From positions 1 to 33,196 of the forward strand of contig NZ_JAPSMC010000035.1 in assembly GCF_026847645.1 (NCBI RefSeq): DNA of 33,196 nucleotides, read 5' to 3'. The position numbers and the translations under genes were made by a program. Under the pieces are notes generated by a model. It was given only the letters and a program-made list of their open reading frames with translations. It had not been told where the DNA came from and did not search any database. This DNA is from Anoxybacillus sp. J5B_2022. Lineage in GTDB: Bacteria; Bacillota; Bacilli; Bacillales; Anoxybacillaceae. This document shows, piece after piece, positions 28,859 through 33,196 of the stretch. How positions within the stretch are numbered: the stretch's first letter is position 1; every line of letters begins with the position of its first letter.

Positions 28859-29036
28859 GATTTACGGACAATTATGCACAAAAACACAACAAGATGCTGC
28901 ATATCTATCGAATCGTATAGGCTGCCCTTCTTTTGCTGAATAACTCCCCTTCAATGGTTGCTTCTTCTCAATAATATGATTTCTTCCGGTCGACGTTTGA
29001 CAATGCCTATGCATCAAAAACTATCTCGGAACTCTC

Positions 29037-29066
29037 TTGAATACGATGAAACATTCCGTGTATAAT
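29037..29066 (+). promoter_or_regulatory. SigA promoter of the antisense RNA
   Basis: TTGAAT (29037-29042), 18-base spacer, perfect TATAAT (29061-29066). It faces the toxin gene; the start is near 29073. It is stronger in -10 and -35 than the toxin promoter, as expected for an antitoxin. Confidence 0.75.
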
Positions 29067-29072
29067 AAAACC

Positions 29073-29228
29073 AAAAGGAACATAAAATAAAAAAGACCGG
29101 GTGCGGCAAACACCCGATCAGCACAACTGCATGCCGCAAGAAGAGCGGCTGACCTTTAAGATACGAGGGTTAAACAAAGAAATAACCGTCATACCTTTGG
29201 TCGAGGGAGGACGGTTATTTCTTTTTGT
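29073..29228 (+). ncRNA. Antisense antitoxin RNA (RatA-like), about 155 nt
   Basis: Transcribed towards the 35-codon toxin gene and ending in the shared terminator, so its 3' end is complementary to the toxin mRNA 3' end over about 50 nt, including the last codons. The 5' domain has CGGGTG/CACCCG (29098-29116) and GCCGC/GCGGC (29133-29149), the latter extended by GATCAGC/GCTGACC with one mismatch. No open frame with a ribosome-binding site is present. The layout matches B. subtilis txpA/RatA, in which the antisense RNA promotes toxin mRNA decay. RatA homology is by layout, not by checked sequence. Confidence 0.72.
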
Positions 29229-29230
29229 TT
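29176..29230. terminator. Bidirectional terminator shared by toxin mRNA and antisense RNA
   Basis: GAAATAACCGTC (29179-29190) pairs perfectly with GACGGTTATTTC (29210-29221), extended by three A-T pairs to 15 bp, with a 19-base loop. TTTTTGTTT follows on plus; CTTTGTTTAA on minus. The toxin stop codon lies in the stem. Confidence 0.88.
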
Positions 29231-29322
29231 ATATAGACGACCATCGTAACTATTAATGTTAATACCGCTACCAGCACTAAGCTAAATTGAGCAATTAAGC
29301 TTAATGCTTCGTATGTCGTCAT
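29215..29322 (-). CDS. Putative holin-like type I toxin (TxpA/BsrG family), 35 residues
   Basis: Small membrane peptide opening with MTTYEALSLIAQF, followed by one long hydrophobic helix (about residues 13-30) and a basic tail INKKK. This is the pattern of the holin-like toxin family (TxpA, BsrG, BsrE, YonT): M-T-x-Y-E/Q-x-L start, one membrane span, lysine tail. Overproduction of such peptides damages the membrane or cell envelope. The ribosome-binding site GGAGG is 7 bases from the ATG, and is sequestered in a hairpin. The last three codons lie in the shared terminator, opposite the antisense RNA. It sits between yrzQ and yrrI, an interval occupied by other genes in B. subtilis as I recall. 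Confidence 0.82.
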   Translation of the reverse strand: MTTYEALSLIAQFSLVLVAVLTLIVTMVVYINKKK

Positions 29323-29326
29323 TTCT

Positions 29327-29350
29327 CCACCTCCCTCCATCGGGAAGTGG
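29327..29350 (-). promoter_or_regulatory. Hairpin sequestering the toxin Shine-Dalgarno sequence
   Basis: On the minus strand CCACTTCCC (29342-29350) pairs with GGGAGGTGG (29327-29335) around GATGGA: nine base pairs, one of them G-U. The whole ribosome-binding site is inside. Such intrinsic translation block is usual in type I toxins. Confidence 0.75.
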
Positions 29351-29387
29351 CCAACCGCCCACCCTGCTTTATGCAATTGCTATGATG

Positions 29388-29416
29388 ATTGTAACATGCT
29401 TACCATTCTGTTTCCA
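29388..29416 (-). promoter_or_regulatory. Promoter of the toxin gene
   Basis: Minus strand extended -10 TGT-TACAAT (TACAAT at 29388-29393) with a poor -35 TGGAAA (29411-29416) at 17 bases. Start near 29381, leader about 59 nt. Confidence 0.55.
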
Positions 29417-29450
29417 CAAAACTAACTAACATTCCAACTTCATCTTTTAC

Positions 29451-29485
29451 AACAAAAAGACAGAGAACCGAGGACATTCTCTGTC
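29451..29485 (-). terminator. Minus-strand terminator upstream of the toxin promoter
   Basis: GACAGAGAA / TTCTCTGTC, 9 bp perfect, 9-base loop, then TTTTTGTTG on the minus strand. It insulates the toxin unit from yrzQ-side transcription, though yrzQ already has its own terminator. Confidence 0.75.
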
Positions 29486-29651
29486 TGTATCAATCTGACG
29501 TTTTTCCCGACAACAAACCATTTCGACAGGTGACAGGCACAGCGACTAAATTGTCTAGGTTGTTCTTGATTTACACTCTAGGGTATTACATAAATGATTT
29601 TCCAACGCCCATAGCGGACTTTGACCGCCAAGTTGATAGACATGCCTAGCA
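29486..29651. other. Noncoding stretch between toxin unit and yrzQ
   Basis: No open frame with a ribosome-binding site and no clear promoter. It contains GACAGGTGACAGGCAC (two overlapping GACAGG units). The 29560-29640 part looks unlike the flanking genes and may be the remnant of an inserted element, but I cannot identify one. Confidence 0.3.
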
Positions 29652-29690
29652 CACACAAAAACGGCACCCTATGATCAGGATGCCGTGTTT
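29652..29690 (-). terminator. Terminator after yrzQ
   Basis: Minus strand ACGGCA-T-CCT / AGGG-TGCCGT imperfect stem with loop GATCAT, followed by TTTTTGTGTG. It lies 2 bp past the yrzQ stop. Confidence 0.8.
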
Positions 29691-29692
29691 TG

Positions 29693-29827
29693 TTACGTAA
29701 ATGAGCGCATGAGCTGCCGGCCCATTTTTCGTACGTTGCGCATGTTCATGCCGCCGTTGCGGCGAGCCATTTGGTAAGCCACAACTCCTAAACCGATCGC
29801 CATAAGCGATGTCATCGTGCGATTCAT
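29693..29827 (-). CDS. yrzQ: YrzQ family (DUF3918) small protein
   Basis: 44 residues starting MNRTMTSLMAIGLGVVAYQM, with a short hydrophobic N-terminal helix and a strongly basic tail (ARRNGG, NVRKMGRQLMRSF). This is the DUF3918 pattern found in Bacillaceae; function unknown. ATG 29827 has GAGGGGG 7 bases upstream; an ATG at 29833 is too close. It follows yrzR by 17 bp and is followed by a terminator, so the two form a small operon. Confidence 0.75.
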   Translation of the reverse strand: MNRTMTSLMAIGLGVVAYQMARRNGGMNMRNVRKMGRQLMRSFT

Positions 29828-29844
29828 CGTCATTCCCCCTCATG

Positions 29845-30036
29845 TTACGACGAAAGCGTCCGTTCTTGCTCACTGAACAAATCGTCTAACGAGCTGAGCG
29901 TTCCGTCTTCTTCGACTTGATGCGTGTAAATCATTCCTTTATGAACAGAAAGCTCGATAAAGCAATTCCAGCAATAGTATTGGTTCACACCAATTTTCCC
30001 TAAATCTTTGCTTTGGCAATTAGGACATTTAAGCAC
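29845..30036 (-). CDS. Small zinc-ribbon protein (YrzR-like)
   Basis: 63-residue protein beginning VLKCPNCQSKDLGKIG, with a second Cys pair in YYCWNCF; the CPNC-x(n)-CWNC arrangement makes a zinc ribbon. The rest is polar, ending in an acidic segment SSLDDLFSEQE. Start GTG 30036 is the only in-frame initiator near the GAGGAG site, though 11 bases away is long; the frame is open to 30120. The cysteine spacing and place after recD2 suggest the YrzR protein of B. subtilis; this name is tentative. Function unknown. Confidence 0.7.
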   Translation of the reverse strand: MLKCPNCQSKDLGKIGVNQYYCWNCFIELSVHKGMIYTHQVEEDGTLSSLDDLFSEQERTLSS

Positions 30037-30091
30037 AAAAAGGCACGCTCCTCTTTTCGTTTTACCATTATTTTTGTCAAATATTTGAAAA

Positions 30092-30120
30092 TTTATACGT
30101 ATGGTGAGGAACGTGACCAA
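30092..30120 (-). promoter_or_regulatory. Candidate promoter of yrzR-yrzQ
   Basis: Minus strand TTGGTC (30115-30120), 17-base spacer, TATAAA (30092-30097). No terminator is visible after recD2, so readthrough from it is also possible. Confidence 0.4.
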
Positions 30121-30139
30121 TTATGTGCGACTTACACCT

Positions 30140-32497
30140 TTATCTTGTTCCTTCGTTCATAAAATCATACGGTGAAACGTTTTCCATTCCGATGTTCGCC
30201 TCTTCAAGCGGTAGTTCGCCTTCTTGGATCGGCTGAAATACTTGTTTGAGCTTTTCCGCGAGCGTCGTTTGCCGCACACTGTCATCGTAGCGGGCAACTC
30301 CCATCTTAAACGCCTCTTCCTCACCGCATAAAACTAAAAATTTTTTACTTCGCGTCACCGCCGTATATAACAAATTGCGCCTTAGCATCCGGTAATAGCT
30401 TTTCACGACAGGCAAAATGACAATCGGAAATTCGCTTCCTTGCGATTTATGGATCGAGCAACAGTACGCATGCGTAATTTGCGTTAAATCTTGCCTTGTG
30501 TACGTCACTTCGTTCCCATCAAACGACACGACGACTAAATCTTGTTCTTCGACATTTTCCTTCGCATAAAAGATGGCGACGACTTCGCCGATATCGCCGT
30601 TAAACACGTTTTGCTCCGGCTGGTTCACAAGCTGTAACACTTTATCGCCAATTCGGTACACCGTGTCGCCTACCGACAGTTCGCGTTTTTTATCCGCTTT
30701 CGGATTGAATAACTCTTGCAGCGCTTGATTGAGCCGGTCGATGCCAGCAGGCCCACGGTACATTGGCGCCAATACTTGAATATCTTTCACCGCATACCCT
30801 TTTTTCCACGCGTTATCGGCAATTTGCCTTACAACATCGACGACTTGTCCTGCGTGGCAACGAATAAACGAACGATCGGCTTTTGGGGTAGCCCAATCCG
30901 GCGGCAGCTGCCCGTTTTTCATGTGATGGGCGAGTTCAATAATCGACGACCCTTCTGCCTGCCGGTACACTTCTGTCAAGCGGACAGTCGGGATAAGGTT
31001 TGTTCGCAGCAAATCTTTTAATACTTGTCCCGGTCCGACAGATGGCAATTGATCTTCATCGCCGACGAAAATGACTTGCATTCCGTCTGGAAGCGATTTT
31101 AACAGTTGGTTCAACAGCCACGTATCGACCATCGACATTTCATCGACGATAAGCAACTTTCCTTGAATCGGCGCTTCTTCATCGTGCACAAACCCTTCTG
31201 CCGCGTTATATCCGAGCAAGCGATGAATCGTCACCGCCGGCAAGCCGGTCGCCTCGCCCATTCGCTTTGCCGCCCTTCCGGTTGGGGCAGCCAATAAAAT
31301 CGGAAACGGATTTTCTTTATTGTAATGTTTAGGGTCAAGCGAAAGGCCATGCAGTTCGGCAAAAATTTCGACGATTCCTTTAATTACCGTCGTTTTTCCT
31401 GTCCCAGGCCCTCCCGTTAAAATAAAGAGCGGAGAAGAAAGCGCCTGCTGAATCGCTTCTTTTTGGAGCGGATCGTATTGGACGGAGAGGCGTTCCTCTA
31501 GCTGCCCGAGCGCTAATAAAAATTCCGACTCTGGAAATGCCGTCACCGCCTGTTGCAAAAGCCGTTTGACGTTCGTGACAATTCCTTTTTCAGCAAAATA
31601 AAGCGATGGAATGTAATATTTGCCGTCCTCGCTAATCAACTTTCCTTCTTCTGTCAACATCAACAGCACATGGACGATATTTTCTTCCGGCACGGCTTCT
31701 TCGCGCTTCGCCTCTAATAGCTCTTTTACTTTGGCCAATAGCTGCTCCTTTGTTAAATAGACGTGCCCTTCCTGCAAACAATCGCTTTCTAGCACGTACA
31801 AACAAGCCGCACGAATGCGGTCCGGATGGCGGCCAGAGATGCCGAGCTGGTGGCCTAATTCATCTGCGCGAACAAATCCGATTCCTTCGACATCTTCGAC
31901 GAGCTGGTATGGGTTTTGTTGAATAATCTCCAATGTAGCTTCTTTATATACTTGATAAATTTTCATCGACAGTTGCGGACCGAAGCCGAGCCGCGACAGC
32001 GCAATCATGATTTGTTCGAGCCCTTGGTGCGCTTTTAACGTTTCGTACAGCTCTTGCGCTTTCGCTTTCGACAGTTTCGGCACTTTTGAAAGCGCGTCCG
32101 GATCGGCTAATATAACGGAAATCGCCTGCTCGCCAAGCGCCTCCACGATTGCTTCCGCCGTTTTTTTGCCGATTCCTTTAAATAAATCGCTCGATAAATA
32201 ATAAATGACGCCTTCTTTCGTATGCGGAACGTCTTTGCGGAAATAATCGGCGACATATTGCCGCCCAAAGCGCGGATGTTCCTTAAACGAACCGTAAAAC
32301 ACATACGTCTCTTGTTCGTGCATGCGCGGAAAATAGCCAGTAACAACGACTTCTTCGTCGTTGTACGCTTCGTTCGTTTCTTCAACGCGAATGCGCACGA
32401 CCGAATACAAATTGCTTTCGTTATGGAAAATCGTGACGAGATGTGTTCCTTTAATAAACGATTTTTCGTCTAAGGCAAACGATCCTTGTTGTTGCAA
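30140..32497 (-). CDS. recD2: RecD2 family 5'-3' DNA helicase
   Basis: SF1B helicase of 785 residues, acting without RecBC in DNA repair and replication fork maintenance. A long N-terminal region with helix-hairpin-helix motifs (SSDLFKGIGKKTAEAIVEAL, SRLGFGPQLS, VEDVEGIGFVRADELG) is typical of RecD2. The motor follows: Walker A LTGGPGTGKTTVIKG, the AAPTGRAAKRM motif, Walker B LLIVDEMSMVD, the FVGDEDQLPSVGPG motif, and C-terminal HAYCCSIHKSQGSEFP with YTAVTRSK. Start codon TTG 32497 with AGGG 7 bases upstream. It follows the TPR gene by 16 bp in one operon. Confidence 0.95.
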   Translation of the reverse strand: MQQQGSFALDEKSFIKGTHLVTIFHNESNLYSVVRIRVEETNEAYNDEEVVVTGYFPRMHEQETYVFYGSFKEHPRFGRQYVADYFRKDVPHTKEGVIYYLSSDLFKGIGKKTAEAIVEALGEQAISVILADPDALSKVPKLSKAKAQELYETLKAHQGLEQIMIALSRLGFGPQLSMKIYQVYKEATLEIIQQNPYQLVEDVEGIGFVRADELGHQLGISGRHPDRIRAACLYVLESDCLQEGHVYLTKEQLLAKVKELLEAKREEAVPEENIVHVLLMLTEEGKLISEDGKYYIPSLYFAEKGIVTNVKRLLQQAVTAFPESEFLLALGQLEERLSVQYDPLQKEAIQQALSSPLFILTGGPGTGKTTVIKGIVEIFAELHGLSLDPKHYNKENPFPILLAAPTGRAAKRMGEATGLPAVTIHRLLGYNAAEGFVHDEEAPIQGKLLIVDEMSMVDTWLLNQLLKSLPDGMQVIFVGDEDQLPSVGPGQVLKDLLRTNLIPTVRLTEVYRQAEGSSIIELAHHMKNGQLPPDWATPKADRSFIRCHAGQVVDVVRQIADNAWKKGYAVKDIQVLAPMYRGPAGIDRLNQALQELFNPKADKKRELSVGDTVYRIGDKVLQLVNQPEQNVFNGDIGEVVAIFYAKENVEEQDLVVVSFDGNEVTYTRQDLTQITHAYCCSIHKSQGSEFPIVILPVVKSYYRMLRRNLLYTAVTRSKKFLVLCGEEEAFKMGVARYDDSVRQTTLAEKLKQVFQPIQEGELPLEEANIGMENVSPYDFMNEGTR

Positions 32498-32513
32498 TGG
32501 GAATCCCTACCTT

Positions 32514-33179
32514 TTATCGTTGTCCGAGCGCTTGTTCCATCAGTTTTTTTCCGTGTCCAGCTAACAAATGATCTGGCTGAATGAAAAGCGCCTTTGTAAA
32601 CCATTGAAGCGCCGTTTGTGCTTCATCTTTATACGCATGCGCCACCCCTAAGTTATAGCAGGCGTCCGCATGATGTTCATCTAACGCGATCGTCCGTTCA
32701 AAATAGCGCATCGCTTCGTCGACAAACTCGAGTTGTGCCAAACAGAGGCCTAATTGGAAAAGCGCTTCGACATCGTGCTCGTTCAATTCCGCTGCGCGCT
32801 GCAAATACGGCAAAGCAAGCCGCGGCTGCTCTAAAAACATAAGCGACATGCCGAGCATGAAAAATACATCGCTGTCGTTAAGACCTTTTTGGATCGCTTG
32901 TTCAAACATGTCTTTTGCTTGGGCAAATTGCTGGCGGTTGTAATAAATCGAACCGAGCCCATAATACGCCGTCGCCGCCTGCTCATCAAGCTCAAGCGCC
33001 TTTTGGAAAAAGCGAATCGCCTTTTCTTCCTCGCCAACGGCCGCTAACACGTTCCCGAAATTAATGTAGCCGACGGGGTCATCAGGATTTGCTTCGATCG
33101 CCTCATGAAAACATTTTACCGCTTCTTCATAGTTTCCGTCCCGCATATATTGAATTCCAAGCGTATTTTTGTTTTCCAT
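32514..33179 (-). CDS. yrrB: TPR repeat protein YrrB
   Basis: 221 residues made almost wholly of tetratricopeptide repeats: about six 34-residue units with the W/L-G-A-P-like pattern, for example NYEEAVKCFHEAIEANPDDP, EEKAIRFFQKALELDEQ, FAQAKDMFEQAIQKG and EAMRYFERTIALDEHHAD. It has no signal or membrane helix, so it is a cytoplasmic protein-binding scaffold. Start ATG 33179 has GAGGAG 8 bases upstream; GTG 33188 overlaps that site. In B. subtilis yrrB lies between trmU (mnmA) and yrrC (recD2); the partner is unknown. Confidence 0.9.
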   Translation of the reverse strand: MENKNTLGIQYMRDGNYEEAVKCFHEAIEANPDDPVGYINFGNVLAAVGEEEKAIRFFQKALELDEQAATAYYGLGSIYYNRQQFAQAKDMFEQAIQKGLNDSDVFFMLGMSLMFLEQPRLALPYLQRAAELNEHDVEALFQLGLCLAQLEFVDEAMRYFERTIALDEHHADACYNLGVAHAYKDEAQTALQWFTKALFIQPDHLLAGHGKKLMEQALGQR

Positions 33180-33196
33180 TTTCTTCACTCCTCATT

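Overview
The window is chromosomal DNA of a moderately thermophilic Bacillaceae bacterium. Anoxybacillus or Parageobacillus fits best, judging from gene order and protein style; the genus is an inference. From about 11.6 kb to the right end the genes follow the Bacillus subtilis yrhC-to-yrrB neighbourhood almost gene for gene, nearly all on the minus strand. The first 11.5 kb is accessory material.

Left part (1-11557). A 5'-truncated amino-acid-type ABC ATPase and an aldehyde dehydrogenase lie on the plus strand and end at a clear terminator. A complete type I restriction-modification operon follows on the minus strand (hsdM-hsdS-hsdR, transcribed in that order). The 650-bp gap upstream of hsdM has no credible protein gene but contains two divergent promoter-to-terminator units that look like small RNA genes. 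One carries four ATTCGCTT repeats; the other is about 150 nt and looks structured. Next come a GH1 6-phospho-beta-glucosidase and a DUF4405-type membrane protein gene interrupted by one in-frame TGA.

Middle part (11642-18300). The yrrT-mtnN-mccA-mccB-yrhC operon recycles S-adenosylhomocysteine sulfur towards cysteine by reverse transsulfuration. Its promoter is followed by a CymR-like site. It is divergent from the small gene yrzA, which converges on yrrS (DUF1510) and pbpI (class B PBP).

Right part (18306-33196). greA and udk are followed upstream by trhP2, trhP1 and trmR, which together make 5-methoxyuridine at tRNA wobble position 34. Then come mltG, yrzB, ruvX, ireB and alaS, the last under an alanine T-box with a perfect consensus promoter, and the AI-2E-type permease yrrI. 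Between yrrI and the yrzQ/yrzR/recD2/yrrB group sits a compact type I toxin-antitoxin locus: a 35-codon holin-like toxin whose Shine-Dalgarno sequence is buried in a hairpin, facing a convergent antisense RNA with its own promoter and a shared bidirectional terminator.

The most interesting parts are the toxin-antitoxin locus, the two unassigned small RNA units beside the hsd operon, and several places where terminators, stop codons and ribosome-binding sites are superimposed (greA/pbpI, yrzA/yrrS, yrhC, yrrI/alaS). All functional names rest on motif recognition and remembered synteny; no database search was possible.
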